A DNA stretch of 64,000 bases from Pandoraea bronchicola (GCF_902459805.1 NZ_CABPST010000002.1:682001-746000), one strand, 5' to 3'; positions 18,229 through 27,157 are shown, numbered from the stretch's first letter. Notes: generated from the letters alone by a model not told the origin. Program-made: numbers and translations.

Positions 18229-18445
18229 AGATTCGGAGAATGTGAATGCTCCCTGACGCAGAGTTGTCGGCCAACCGGAGCCAATCACATCGGGATGAGG
18301 AGACGTCCCCGCCAAAGTCGGCCGTCAGTGCGCTCACGCACACGCTGCCCGATCGCGAGCCGCTCCTCTACACTTGTTCCATTGCGTGTGTCGTCGCGAG
18401 CCCGGCATGGCCGTCGCCGCACCCGCCCCCAGAGAGCGTGAACGG

Positions 18446-20806
18446 ATGAGCCAAACGATTTCCCCCACCCCCGACACCGCCGCCGCGAGCACTGGCGGCT
18501 GCCCGTTTCATCAGACATCCGAGGCCAAGGCGCCCAATGGCTGCCCGGTGAGTGCGCGCGCTGCGGACTTCGATCCGTTCGAAGACGGCTATCAGCAAGA
18601 CCCGCCGGAATACGTGCGCTGGGCGCGCGAACAGGAGCCGGTGTTCTACAGCCCGAAGCTCGGCTATTGGGTGGTGACGCGCTACGACGACATCAAGGCG
18701 ATCTTCCGCGACAACATTACCTTCAGCCCGTCGATTGCGCTGGAGAAGATCACGCCGACGGGGCCGGAAGCGAATGCCGTGCTGGCGTCCTATGGATTTG
18801 CACTCAATCGCACGCTCGTCAACGAAGACGAACCGGCGCACATGCCGCGCCGGCGTGTGCTGATGGAGCCGTTCACGCCTGAGCATCTCAAGCATCACGA
18901 GCCGCTGGTGCGCCAGCTCGCGCGCGAGTACGTCGACCGCTTCGTCAACGACGGCCGCGCCGATCTCGTTGACCAGATGCTGTGGGAAGTCCCGCTCACC
19001 GTGGCGCTGCACTTCCTCGGCGTGCCGGAAGAGGACATGGACAAGCTGCGCGAGTACTCCATCGCCCACACGGTCAACACGTGGGGACGTCCGAAGCCTG
19101 AGGAGCAGGTAGCTGTGGCGCACGCCGTGGGCAACTTCTGGCAACTCGCGGGCAAGATTCTCGACAAGATGCGCCAGAATCCGGACGGTCCCGGCTGGAT
19201 GCAGTACGGCATTCGCAAGCAGAAAGATTACCCCGAGGTCGTCACCGATTCGTATCTGCATTCGATGATGATGGCGGGCATCGTGGCCGCTCACGAGACG
19301 ACAGCCAACGCCACCGCGAACGCGATGAAGCTGTTGCTGCAGCACCCGGACGTCTGGCGCGAGATCTGCGAAGACCCGTCGCTGATTCCGAACGCAGTGG
19401 AAGAGTGTCTGCGTCACAACGGGTCGGTCGCTGCGTGGCGCCGCCTGGTCACGAAGGATGTGAACATCGGCGGCATCGACATCGCTGCGGGCTCGAAGCT
19501 GCTGATCGTGACGTCGTCCGCCAACCACGATGAAGCGCACTTCGCCGACGCCGATCTGTTCGACATTCGCCGCGAAAATGCCAGCGACCAGCTCACGTTC
19601 GGTTACGGCTCGCACCAGTGCATGGGCAAGAACCTCGCCCGCATGGAAATGCAGATCTTTCTCGAGGAGTTCACTCGCCGTCTGCCGCACATGAAGCTCG
19701 CCGAGCAGGCGTTCACGTATGTGCCGAACACGTCGTTCCGGGGCCCGGAGCATGTGTGGGTCGAGTGGGACCCGGCGCAGAACCCTGAGCGCCGCGATCC
19801 GGCCGTGCTGACACGCCAGTCGCCCGTGCGTATCGGTGAACCTTCGGGTCACAGCGTGACGCGTCCGGTCGTGGTCGAGTCCGTCACACCGGCCGCCGAA
19901 GGCATCGTCAAGCTGCGTCTTGTCGCCCCGGACGGCCGCGCCATGCCGCGCTGGGCACCGGGCTCGCACATCGATATCGAATGCGGCGACACCGGGCTCT
20001 CGCGTCAGTATTCGCTGTGCGGCGATCCTGCGCACGCGGGGGCGTTCGAGATCGCCGTACTGCATGAACCGGAAGGCCGTGGCGGTTCGAACTGGATTCA
20101 CACGCAGGTGAAGACCGGTGACCGGCTGCGCATTCGCGGTCCGCGCAATCACTTCCGGCTCGATGAAACGACGTCACGCGCGATCTTCGTGGCGGGGGGC
20201 ATTGGGGTCACACCGATCGCCGCCATGGCACGGCGCGCAAAGACGCTGGGCATCGACTACGAAATTCATTACAGCGGCCGCAGCCGCCGCACGATGGCAC
20301 TGATCGACGAGCTCCAGGCCCTGCATGGCGAGCGCCTGCATCTGTGGGTGAAGGACGAAGGCCAGCGCGCCGACTACGCCACCCTGCTCGCGACACCGCA
20401 AGACGGCACGCAAGTGTATGCCTGTGGCCCCGTGCGCATGCTCGGTGGTCTGGCGCAATGCTGTGCGCACTGGCCGGACGACACGTTGCGCGTCGAACAT
20501 TTCCAGTCGCAACTGGGCACGCTGGACCCCGAAAAGGAGCATGCGTTCGAAGTCACGCTGAAGGATTCGGGCATTACGGTGACAGTGCCGGCGGATCAAA
20601 CGTTGCTCACGGCATTGCGCGCGGCGAACATCGACGTGCAGAGCGACTGCGAGGAAGGTCTGTGCGGCTCGTGCGAAGTGCAGGTGCTGGAGGGCGAAGT
20701 GGATCACCGCGACGTGGTGCTCACGCGTGCCGAGCGCGACGCGAACACGAAGATGATGTCCTGCTGCTCGCGCGCTTGCGGTAAGAAGCTGGTGCTGGCG
20801 CTCTAA
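18446..20806 (+). CDS. self-sufficient cytochrome P450 (CYP116B type) fused to FMN/2Fe-2S reductase
   Basis: A 786-residue three-part monooxygenase. Residues ~1-450 are the P450 heme domain: I-helix AAHETTANA near residue 285 and heme loop FGYGSHQCMGKN with C392 as axial ligand. Residues ~470-690 are a phthalate-dioxygenase-reductase-like FMN/NAD(P)H module (RQYSLCGDP for FMN, VAGGIGVTPIAAMA for the nucleotide). Residues ~700-786 are a plant-type [2Fe-2S] ferredoxin with C735, C740, C743 (CEEGLCGSC) and a fourth Cys in MMSCCSR. The layout matches CYP116B/P450RhF enzymes, which hydroxylate or dealkylate aromatics without separate partners. ATG 18446 gives the family-like MSQTISPTPD start. Divergent from the IclR gene. 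Confidence 0.95.
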   Translation: MSQTISPTPDTAAASTGGCPFHQTSEAKAPNGCPVSARAADFDPFEDGYQQDPPEYVRWAREQEPVFYSPKLGYWVVTRYDDIKAIFRDNITFSPSIALEKITPTGPEANAVLASYGFALNRTLVNEDEPAHMPRRRVLMEPFTPEHLKHHEPLVRQLAREYVDRFVNDGRADLVDQMLWEVPLTVALHFLGVPEEDMDKLREYSIAHTVNTWGRPKPEEQVAVAHAVGNFWQLAGKILDKMRQNPDGPGWMQYGIRKQKDYPEVVTDSYLHSMMMAGIVAAHETTANATANAMKLLLQHPDVWREICEDPSLIPNAVEECLRHNGSVAAWRRLVTKDVNIGGIDIAAGSKLLIVTSSANHDEAHFADADLFDIRRENASDQLTFGYGSHQCMGKNLARMEMQIFLEEFTRRLPHMKLAEQAFTYVPNTSFRGPEHVWVEWDPAQNPERRDPAVLTRQSPVRIGEPSGHSVTRPVVVESVTPAAEGIVKLRLVAPDGRAMPRWAPGSHIDIECGDTGLSRQYSLCGDPAHAGAFEIAVLHEPEGRGGSNWIHTQVKTGDRLRIRGPRNHFRLDETTSRAIFVAGGIGVTPIAAMARRAKTLGIDYEIHYSGRSRRTMALIDELQALHGERLHLWVKDEGQRADYATLLATPQDGTQVYACGPVRMLGGLAQCCAHWPDDTLRVEHFQSQLGTLDPEKEHAFEVTLKDSGITVTVPADQTLLTALRAANIDVQSDCEEGLCGSCEVQVLEGEVDHRDVVLTRAERDANTKMMSCCSRACGKKLVLAL

Positions 20807-20832
20807 GCCGCGGTGTCCGCCGGAAGGACGAC

Positions 20833-20850
20833 GGGGCGCTGCGGCGCCCC
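20833..20850. terminator. GC hairpin between convergent P450 and Bcr/CflA genes
   Basis: A seven-base stem GGGGCGC / GCGCCCC with a TGCG loop lies in the 70-base gap between convergent stops. There is no T tract, so efficiency is uncertain. Confidence 0.45.
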
Positions 20851-20876
20851 GGGTATCGATCCACCGCTTTGGATCT

Positions 20877-22088
20877 TCATCCGTGCTGTGGCTTGTGCAG
20901 CATCGTCACCAGCGCGATGAGCGCCAGCACCGCGAATCCGCACATGACGGTTGCGAGGGGACGAGGCGAACCGTCGTTGAGCACCCCCAGCAGGCCGCCT
21001 GCGGCGAAGCCGAAGCCATACTGCACGCTGCCGACGAGCGCCGCCGCGGCACCGGCGCGCGTCGGGTGATTGGCCAGCGCGCCTGCCACCGAATTCGCGG
21101 TGATGATGCCACGCAGCGACATGAACAAGAACAGGAGCGCGACCATCAGCGGCAGCCACGCAAAGCCCAGCCACACCGTCGCGCACAACACCGACGTCAC
21201 GATGGCGCACCCGATGATGCCGATGCGCATCAGACGGTATGGCCCTACCTGCCCCACACGACGCGAGTTGAACATCGTCATCGATGCCATCCCGACGATA
21301 TTGATGCCGAACAGCACCCCGAAGAACTGTGGCGACACATGGAAATACTCCATGTACACCAGCGGCGTGCCGGTAATGTAGGTGAACGACGCGCCGAAGA
21401 CCGCCCCGCCCGCCACCATGTAGCCAACGAAATGGGGGTCGCGCAACAGTTGCCAGTACGACGCCACGACAGCACGCGGGCCGCCCGACTGCCGCGCATG
21501 CACCGCCCCGGTTTCAGGCAGACGCCACAGCGCGAACATTGCCACCACGCCGAACACCGCAAGAATGCCGAAGATCACGCGCCATGTGGTGAAGCGCAGC
21601 ATCTGCCCGCCGACGAGCGGCGCCACGATTGGCGCGACGCTCATCACCAGCAACATGATCGAAAAGGCGCGTGCACTGTTGCGCGGCCCATAGACGTCGC
21701 GCACGATGGCCTGGGCAATCACCGGCATGGCGCATCCGCCGAGAGCCTGCACGAAGCGCCACATCATCATGTGGTCCATGCTGTCGGCGAACGCACAACC
21801 AATGCTGCCGAAAATGTAAAGCGCGATGCCCGCCGCCATCGGCCGGCGGCGCCCGAAGCGGTCCGCAAGCGGGCCCCACACGAGTTGTCCGAACGCGAAA
21901 CCGAGGAAGAAGTATGACAGCGTGAGTTGCGTGGCCGCAGCACTCGCGCCCAACTCGTGGCGCATCGTCACGAGTCCCGGCAGATACATATCCGTGGACG
22001 CCGGCGCGATCATCATGAACAGGCCGAGAATGCCCAGCAGCACACGCTCGGAAGGCAACGCAGAAGAGAGTTCGGACGTCGAGGTCAT
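20877..22088 (-). CDS. MFS multidrug efflux transporter, Bcr/CflA type
   Basis: A 403-residue 12-TM drug:H+ antiporter. Typical Bcr/CflA blocks are APASTDMYLPGL in TM1, GQLVWGPLADRFGRRRP in loop 2-3 (motif A), RFVQALGGCAMPVIAQAIVRD and SVAPIVAPLVGGQ (motif C region). It exports drugs or sulfonamide/bicyclomycin-like compounds. ATG 22088 (MTSTSELSS) is chosen because it directly precedes TM1; the ribosome site is weak. It lies tail-to-tail with the P450 gene. Confidence 0.88.
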   Translation of the reverse strand: MTSTSELSSALPSERVLLGILGLFMMIAPASTDMYLPGLVTMRHELGASAAATQLTLSYFFLGFAFGQLVWGPLADRFGRRRPMAAGIALYIFGSIGCAFADSMDHMMMWRFVQALGGCAMPVIAQAIVRDVYGPRNSARAFSIMLLVMSVAPIVAPLVGGQMLRFTTWRVIFGILAVFGVVAMFALWRLPETGAVHARQSGGPRAVVASYWQLLRDPHFVGYMVAGGAVFGASFTYITGTPLVYMEYFHVSPQFFGVLFGINIVGMASMTMFNSRRVGQVGPYRLMRIGIIGCAIVTSVLCATVWLGFAWLPLMVALLFLFMSLRGIITANSVAGALANHPTRAGAAAALVGSVQYGFGFAAGGLLGVLNDGSPRPLATVMCGFAVLALIALVTMLHKPQHG

Positions 22089-22147
22089 TATCGTTATGAT
22101 GATTCGGCACGACGCCTGTCGCGCCGTAGAGAACGTCGCGAAAACAA

Positions 22148-22180
22148 CGACGCCCGCCATGATAACGCTGGCGGGCGTCG
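22148..22180 (-). terminator. strong hairpin after the AAHS carrier
   Basis: A twelve-base perfect stem CGACGCCCGCCA / TGGCGGGCGTCG (22148-22159, 22169-22180) has a nine-base loop. On the minus strand it is followed by TTGTTTT, so it probably terminates the gene ending at 22255. Confidence 0.65.
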
Positions 22181-22254
22181 CGCTTTCATACTCGATGGTT
22201 ATCGGACCCTTAACCGCTGCTTATGGCACCGCCCGCGGGTTCGACGCATCGCCA

Positions 22255-23610
22255 TCAGTTGGCCGCTGCCGTGCGCAGGTTGGCGCCGTTGCTGCGCTGT
22301 GTGCGAGCAATCGCCAGCACACCGATCAGCGACACGCACGCCGGCACCGCCGCCGCGAGGAACAGCGACGATGACGACCATTGCAGATGCATCAGCGCAC
22401 CGCCCAGCACCGGGCCGAGTACCGAGCCGATCCGGCCGATACCCAGGCTCCAGCCGATACCGGTCGAGCGCAGTGACGTCGGATAGTACGTTGCGGCCAG
22501 CGCGTTGAGCGCCGGTTGTCCGCCGATGATCGAGAAGCCCGCGAAGAAGATGGCGACGAACACCGCGACCATCGACACCATCACGACCGGATTGCCGATC
22601 GCCGCCGTTGCCGCAATCGCAATCAGGAAGGTCACGGCCAGCACGCTCGTGAAGCCCACCCGGTCAATGACGCGGCCGAGCAGCAGCGTGCCGATCACGC
22701 CGCCCGCCCACAATGCGGTCCCCGCCATCACGGCAACCTGCGTCGAGTAGCCGGCATCGCGAATCACCGTCGGCAGCCAGTTCGACAGGAAGTACATATC
22801 GAGCAGGTTGGCGAAGTTGATGACCCAGAGCAGTAGCGTCACGCGGGCGCGACCGTCCTTGAACAGTTCAATGAACGGCACGCCCTTCGCCTTCTGCTCG
22901 TCGAGCACAAAACGGGCGTCGACCGGAACGCTGGCCTTGGGAGCGACGCGCAACAACTGCTTGCGAATACGTGCGGCGTCGCTCTTCTTGAACATCAGGA
23001 ACTGAATCGATTCGGGCAGCGAAATCCACATCAGCACGCCGAGCACCAACGGGATCGCCCCGCCGATGTAGAACACTGCGCGCCAACCCAGACTCGGAAT
23101 GATCGCCGCCGTGATGAGCCCGCCGACCACGCCCCCCAGCGTAAAGCCGCAAGACACCATCATCATGAGCGACACGCGGATGCGGCGCGGGCTGTACTCA
23201 CCGGCGAGCGCCATGGCGTTCGGCATGATGCAACCCAGACCCAATCCGGCCACAAAGCGCCAGACGACCAGCTCCGTGATCGTGTTCGCGAAGCCGGTGA
23301 AGATCATGCACACCGCGAAAAACAGCGTCGCACCGATGAGCACCGGACGGCGACCCAACTTGTCGGCCAGCGCCGAAAACGTGAGCGACCCGACCAGCAT
23401 GCCGAACAGCCCAGCACCGAACACCGGCGAAAGCGTTTCCTTGGCAATGCCCCACTCGCGGATCACTACCGGGGCGACGTAGCCCATTGCCTGGACGTCG
23501 AATCCGTCCACCACCAGGCACATCGCGCACAACGCAATCACCCACCACTGATAGGCGCCCAGACGACTCTCGTCGATCAGCGTGCCCACATTCACTTCTG
23601 CTGCTTTCAT
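22255..23610 (-). CDS. MFS transporter, aromatic acid:H+ symporter (AAHS) family
   Basis: A 451-residue carrier of the PcaK/BenK type. Diagnostic are CLVVDGFDVQAMGYVAP in TM1 (family D-G-x-D), the LADKLGRRPVLIG motif A, and the long central loop FKKSDAARIRKQLLRVAP. The family imports benzoate, 4-hydroxybenzoate and similar aromatic acids. GGAGA precedes ATG 23610. Proximity to the IclR/P450 pair and similar promoter repeats suggest it feeds an aromatic substrate to the same pathway, which is inference. Confidence 0.88.
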   Translation of the reverse strand: MKAAEVNVGTLIDESRLGAYQWWVIALCAMCLVVDGFDVQAMGYVAPVVIREWGIAKETLSPVFGAGLFGMLVGSLTFSALADKLGRRPVLIGATLFFAVCMIFTGFANTITELVVWRFVAGLGLGCIMPNAMALAGEYSPRRIRVSLMMMVSCGFTLGGVVGGLITAAIIPSLGWRAVFYIGGAIPLVLGVLMWISLPESIQFLMFKKSDAARIRKQLLRVAPKASVPVDARFVLDEQKAKGVPFIELFKDGRARVTLLLWVINFANLLDMYFLSNWLPTVIRDAGYSTQVAVMAGTALWAGGVIGTLLLGRVIDRVGFTSVLAVTFLIAIAATAAIGNPVVMVSMVAVFVAIFFAGFSIIGGQPALNALAATYYPTSLRSTGIGWSLGIGRIGSVLGPVLGGALMHLQWSSSSLFLAAAVPACVSLIGVLAIARTQRSNGANLRTAAAN

Positions 23611-23777
23611 CCTGTCTCCAAACGTTCTCGCAACTTCGTGTCATTGCGTACCCGGTCGAGGCGCCGGCTTCTCCAGTCGTTGCCTCGCACCAGGCACTCT
23701 GCTGCCCCGGTCGGGCATGCAGGGCATTTCATGCATCGGGCCGGAGGATGGATTTGCCACATCCTCTCGCGCATAAA

Positions 23778-23815
23778 ATTACGCTTTGCGGAAGTTTATA
23801 TCGCCGAACGTAAAT
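23778..23815. promoter_or_regulatory. operator-like repeats upstream of the AAHS carrier
   Basis: AATTACGCTTTGCGG at 23778-23791 and an inverted ATTTACG (seen as CGTAAAT at 23809-23815) resemble the ATTTACGC repeats in the IclR-P450 gap. They lie about 170-205 bases upstream of ATG 23610. A shared regulator is possible. Confidence 0.35.
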
Positions 23816-24089
23816 CAATGCTTGGTGTTAACACTTAGATTCCCGGGGAATGCATGACACGATGGGCGCAGCGAGCCAACGGCGGGCGGATGGCCCCGGC
23901 TGTGCGCTATCGCAGTCGGATGTGTTGTTTTTCTCCATCCGGAGAGGGAGACCACGCCCGGGAGATGCACCAAAGGGCTATGCGGGGCGGGGAATTGGGT
24001 GGCTGACGCACAAAAAAGCGACGAATTGTCGCACTTGTGGTTTTTCTACAGATTTTTTCAGCAAAGGTTAACCCTTCTAGGGATTTCCC

Positions 24090-24165
24090 TGATATAGTTG
24101 CACCTGTCTCCTCCACCTCCTCCTGGTGGATTTCACGGCCAGCAAATTGCTGGCCGTTTTTTTTG
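24090..24165 (+). ncRNA. putative small RNA with loop-exposed anti-Shine-Dalgarno sequence
   Basis: An extended -10 element (TG-A-TATAGT, 24090-24098) is followed after ~7 bases by a ~60-nt unit with no start codon. It begins with a C/U-rich stretch and contains a six-base stem UCCACC / GGUGGA (24112-24117, 24125-24130) whose seven-base loop is UCCUCCU, the anti-Shine-Dalgarno sequence. It ends in a textbook terminator: CGGCCAGCAA / TTGCTGGCCG (24136-24156) and eight T residues (24157-24164). The -35 region is weak. It resembles C/U-rich sRNAs that pair with ribosome binding sites, including toxic betaproteobacterial sRNAs. The RNA and its role are inferred. Confidence 0.65.
24136..24164 (+). 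terminator. rho-independent terminator of the putative sRNA
   Basis: A ten-base stem CGGCCAGCAA / TTGCTGGCCG is followed by T8. No protein gene on the plus strand lies within 3 kb upstream, so it must end a short non-coding transcript. Confidence 0.9.
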
Positions 24166-24267
24166 GCTGTCGATCCCGCGCGTCCTCACCGCATCGGCAA
24201 TAGACCGTAATGCACGTGCGGCGCCGACCTCGCTGACCGTACGCCTTCCTGCGCTACACTCGTTGCC

Positions 24268-24918
24268 ATGAAACTCGCGCCGCTCGCTACCCTGCTTTGT
24301 GCTTTGCCGCTCGCCGGCTGCTATGTCGTGCAGTATCCGGGAGGCGCGCTCACGCTCTCCCCCAGCCCTGTCGCACCGCAAGCGATGCGCGCCGCACCAG
24401 GCGCCCCGGGTGCGGCAGATGTCTCGACGGCGCCGGTGCCAACGCCGAGTGTCGTCGCCGCGCCAGTGAGATCGTCGCCCGCACCGCCGCCGCCTGCGGG
24501 CACGGCTGCACGTCAGAGCTATCCGAATGGTTCGCCCGTGCCACCGGATTACCGGCCGTCGACCCAGCAAACGCCGCGCACGCCCGTCTATCCCAACGGC
24601 TCGCCCGTGCCTCCGGATTATGTGCCGCCGCCGACCTCGCGCGTGCCGTCGGGCACCGTTGCGTACGCGCCGGACCCGGGCTACGCGACCTATTCGACCT
24701 ATCCCGGCTATCCCGCCTATCCGGCGTATTCGGCCTATCCCGCCTACGCGGCCTATCCGACATATCCCACGTATCCGGCATATTCGGCATATCCGGCCTA
24801 CGCACCGTTTTACCCGGCCTTCGGCCCGTCGCCTTGGCTCAGCAACGTGTCGTTTTCGTTTTCATGGGGACGCGGCTGGGGGGGATGGGGCGGGCGCTGC
24901 TGCCATCGCTGGCGCTGA
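24268..24918 (+). CDS. proline/tyrosine-rich repeat lipoprotein
   Basis: A 216-residue protein. The lipobox LAGC (Cys18) marks it as a lipoprotein. The mature chain has an Ala/Pro-rich region (45-80), two copies of YPNGSPVPPDY (~88 and ~108), and a region of YPAY/YPTY repeats (~135-190). It ends with a Ser/Phe-Trp-Gly segment and CCHRWR. It is probably an extended outer-membrane or periplasmic lipoprotein. I do not recognise a characterised family. It follows the sRNA terminator by about 100 bases. Confidence 0.75.
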   Translation: MKLAPLATLLCALPLAGCYVVQYPGGALTLSPSPVAPQAMRAAPGAPGAADVSTAPVPTPSVVAAPVRSSPAPPPPAGTAARQSYPNGSPVPPDYRPSTQQTPRTPVYPNGSPVPPDYVPPPTSRVPSGTVAYAPDPGYATYSTYPGYPAYPAYSAYPAYAAYPTYPTYPAYSAYPAYAPFYPAFGPSPWLSNVSFSFSWGRGWGGWGGRCCHRWR

Positions 24919-24989
24919 ACGGCCGCCTTCCGTGGAACGGTCTGGCGTTTGATAAGCAGGTAGCCTCGCGCTAAGCGCTGCGCTTAACG

Positions 24990-25013
24990 TGGCCGTCAGT
25001 GTGGCCGTCAGTG
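24990..25013. repeat. short direct repeat GTGGCCGTCA x2
   Basis: Two abutting copies of GTGGCCGTCA with a connecting GT follow a small dyad (CTAAGCGC / GCGCTTAA) at 24971-24987. They lie between the stops of the lipoprotein gene and the 88-codon gene. No function is assigned. Confidence 0.5.
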
Positions 25014-25020
25014 CAGCCCT

Positions 25021-25287
25021 TCAGTGCGAAGTTGCATGCTCTCGCGCCACGCGATCCTCGATGCGAAGCTCGATACGCTTTCGGATTTGCTGCGCGGCCT
25101 CGGACGCATCGTGTGCGTCGATACTGGAGAACTCGCAGCGGCCAATGTAGTGCCCATCGCAATAGGCATCGACGGCCCCGTCGAAGCGCTCGTCGGCGCG
25201 CGGCGTGATCGCCCCGGCCAGTTCGAACGGGCGCCCAGGCGGCGTGTTGCTGACGTAATGCCAGGAAAAATGATACGAATCAGTCAC
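25021..25287 (-). CDS. hypothetical protein, 88 aa
   Basis: A GTG start (25287) five bases after GAGGGGGA. The ATG that overlaps it is followed at once by a stop in its own frame. The 88-residue product starts VTDSYHFSWHYVSN and has an acidic/basic C-terminal helix (AAQQIRKRIELRIEDRVAREH). It has no signal peptide or membrane segment. Codon use and ribosome site support a real gene. No family recognised. Confidence 0.6.
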   Translation of the reverse strand: MTDSYHFSWHYVSNTPPGRPFELAGAITPRADERFDGAVDAYCDGHYIGRCEFSSIDAHDASEAAQQIRKRIELRIEDRVAREHATSH

Positions 25288-25603
25288 ATGTCCCCCTCGA
25301 TAGTGCGACAGCTATGGAACTGTCTGCCAATGCTGTTTTTTGGGGAATCGTAACATGTACAAGAATCTCGACAAACGACGGGAAAAAAAAGCGGCCCGCC
25401 TTGGGGGCGAGCCGGATAGTCCGTGGAGGTCGGGGGCACATCAGGACCACGGTGATTCCACTGTAGTCCCGAATCGTTGTCGTTATTCTCGGTAATTTGC
25501 CTGATGCGCAAAGAAATTTTTGCTGACTGCCGACCCTCCGACGCACTTTTCGTCTGCTGAAAATCCGCGGGTTTTGACTAAGCCTGTGGCACATTGACGC
25601 CCC
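25288..25603. other. 316-base gap with a terminator only
   Basis: Between the 88-codon gene and the EAL gene I see the terminator at 25384-25420 and AT-rich promoter-like sequence near 25320-25380. No further gene is supported. Confidence 0.5.
25384..25420 (-). terminator. rho-independent terminator of the EAL gene
   Basis: On the minus strand an imperfect GCGGCTCGCC / GGCGGGCCGC stem is followed by eight T residues. It lies about 185 bases after the EAL gene stop. Confidence 0.7.
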
Positions 25604-27157
25604 TCAGCCATCATCTCCGCCCGATGGCAGATCACCCGCCGGGACCGCTTTTCCAAACAACCATCCCTGCCCGACCACGTCCGGATACCGCGTGAGCATG
25701 TAGTGCGCCTGCCCCTCGGTTTCCAGCCCCTCAACGATGACCTCGACCTTGAGCAGCGCCGCCATCTTGCAGATCTGATCGACGATGGCGCTGCCCACGG
25801 CATCGGTACCAATGGACTGCGTGAACATGCGGTCGATCTTCAGCGCATCGACGTTCAGCGTCGACAGGTAGGCAAGATTCGAGAACCCCGTGCCGAAATC
25901 GTCGATATGAATCTGATAACCGTCCGCACGCAGACGGTCCAGGGCCTCTCGGAGCCGCGTCATGCTGTCTGTCGAACGCTCGGTGATCTCGAGCGCAATC
26001 TGTGCGCGCGGCACCCGCAGCGACGCCGATGTGTGATTCAGATACGTGTGGAATGTGCTGTCGACGATGTCCGTCGCCGCCAGATTGATGCTGATGTGAA
26101 ACGCCGGATCGGCCAGCGCGCGGCCGTGCATATCGATCAGCGCGCGGCGCACGACCTGCCGCGTAATCAGCCCGATCACGCCCTGCCGCTCGGCAATCGG
26201 AATGAACATGTCCGGCGAAATCGGTGCGCCGGCGCTGTCGTTCAGCCGCGCCAGCGCCTCCACGCCGACCATTTTTCGATCGCGCAGCCGCACCAGCGGT
26301 TGATACACGACATGAATGCCGCCGGTTTCGGCGGCTTGTTGCGTCATCCAGTCGATCGACATCCGGTAGCGTCTGCGCGAACGCCACGACATCCCCATCG
26401 ATGCTCCCGCCGCCGCGCCGATGGTCAGGACCAGCATCAGGCCCGTCGGATTGGTCAGGATCCGCGACGATACGTAGACCGCCGATGCGCAAACGTCCAC
26501 CTGGCCCGAACACATCGAATAGCGACGCAGCGGCCCGATATCGAGCCATCGCGAGGTGACGCCCAGCGTAATGCGTTGCTGGTCTTCGAACAGGCCCGCG
26601 CGCCAGAACTGAAACCCCATGTCGCTCGTCGACGCGACCGAAGCAAAGCCGCTCGGCGGCATCGCAAGTCGCTCAGGCAAGACAGGGGGACTGAAGACCA
26701 GCACGTCGCCCATGCCGGTGGCATTGACCTGCACGCCTGGTGTCACAACGCCAGTCAGCGTCGGCCAGAGCTTCATGCCATTACGCGTTTCATGACTTGG
26801 CGGCGGCAGTTCCGGCTCCGGGTCGAGCCGTCCCGCGAGGGCGGAGCACAACACCCGGGCACCTTGAACCCGTCCGATGTCATGGAGATAGGGGCTGCGC
26901 ATCGCCACACGGCGCAGCGCAAGAATATCGGCATCGGTACAGGGCACGGCGCCGCTGTACATCGCGCTAAGCAACGCGTTGCGGCTGGACGCCGACGCGT
27001 CGCTCATGAAACCCATGATTTCCTGCACATAGGCGCGCAGGCGAAAGTCGTCGATGCGGGTCTGCACGATCTGACCCACCAGCAGCATGACCAACATACC
27101 CGCAATGGCGCCCGTCAGCACCGGCAACCATCGGGTCAGTCTTCTAAGCGTGTGCAT
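25604..27157 (-). CDS. c-di-GMP phosphodiesterase with CSS sensor and EAL domain
   Basis: A 517-residue inner-membrane protein. TM1 (~8-30), a periplasmic CSS-motif-type region with conserved Cys (AVPCTDADILALRR; VLCSALAG), TM2 (~240-262), then an EAL domain. Catalytic signature residues are present: EALARLND, ITERS, IDDFGTGFSN, LKIDRMF, EGLETE and GQGWLFGKAV. An active phosphodiesterase is likely. Periplasmic disulphide state may control it, as known for CSS-EAL proteins. ATG 27157 (MHTLRRLTRW) directly precedes TM1; the upstream extension lacks coding character. Confidence 0.88.
   Translation of the reverse strand: MHTLRRLTRWLPVLTGAIAGMLVMLLVGQIVQTRIDDFRLRAYVQEIMGFMSDASASSRNALLSAMYSGAVPCTDADILALRRVAMRSPYLHDIGRVQGARVLCSALAGRLDPEPELPPPSHETRNGMKLWPTLTGVVTPGVQVNATGMGDVLVFSPPVLPERLAMPPSGFASVASTSDMGFQFWRAGLFEDQQRITLGVTSRWLDIGPLRRYSMCSGQVDVCASAVYVSSRILTNPTGLMLVLTIGAAAGASMGMSWRSRRRYRMSIDWMTQQAAETGGIHVVYQPLVRLRDRKMVGVEALARLNDSAGAPISPDMFIPIAERQGVIGLITRQVVRRALIDMHGRALADPAFHISINLAATDIVDSTFHTYLNHTSASLRVPRAQIALEITERSTDSMTRLREALDRLRADGYQIHIDDFGTGFSNLAYLSTLNVDALKIDRMFTQSIGTDAVGSAIVDQICKMAALLKVEVIVEGLETEGQAHYMLTRYPDVVGQGWLFGKAVPAGDLPSGGDDG

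Noticed and set aside
18368-20152. 594-codon minus-strand ORF opposite the P450
   Set aside because: A high-GC antisense shadow. The plus strand has complete P450 and reductase motifs, and the antisense product is Arg/His rich without family features.
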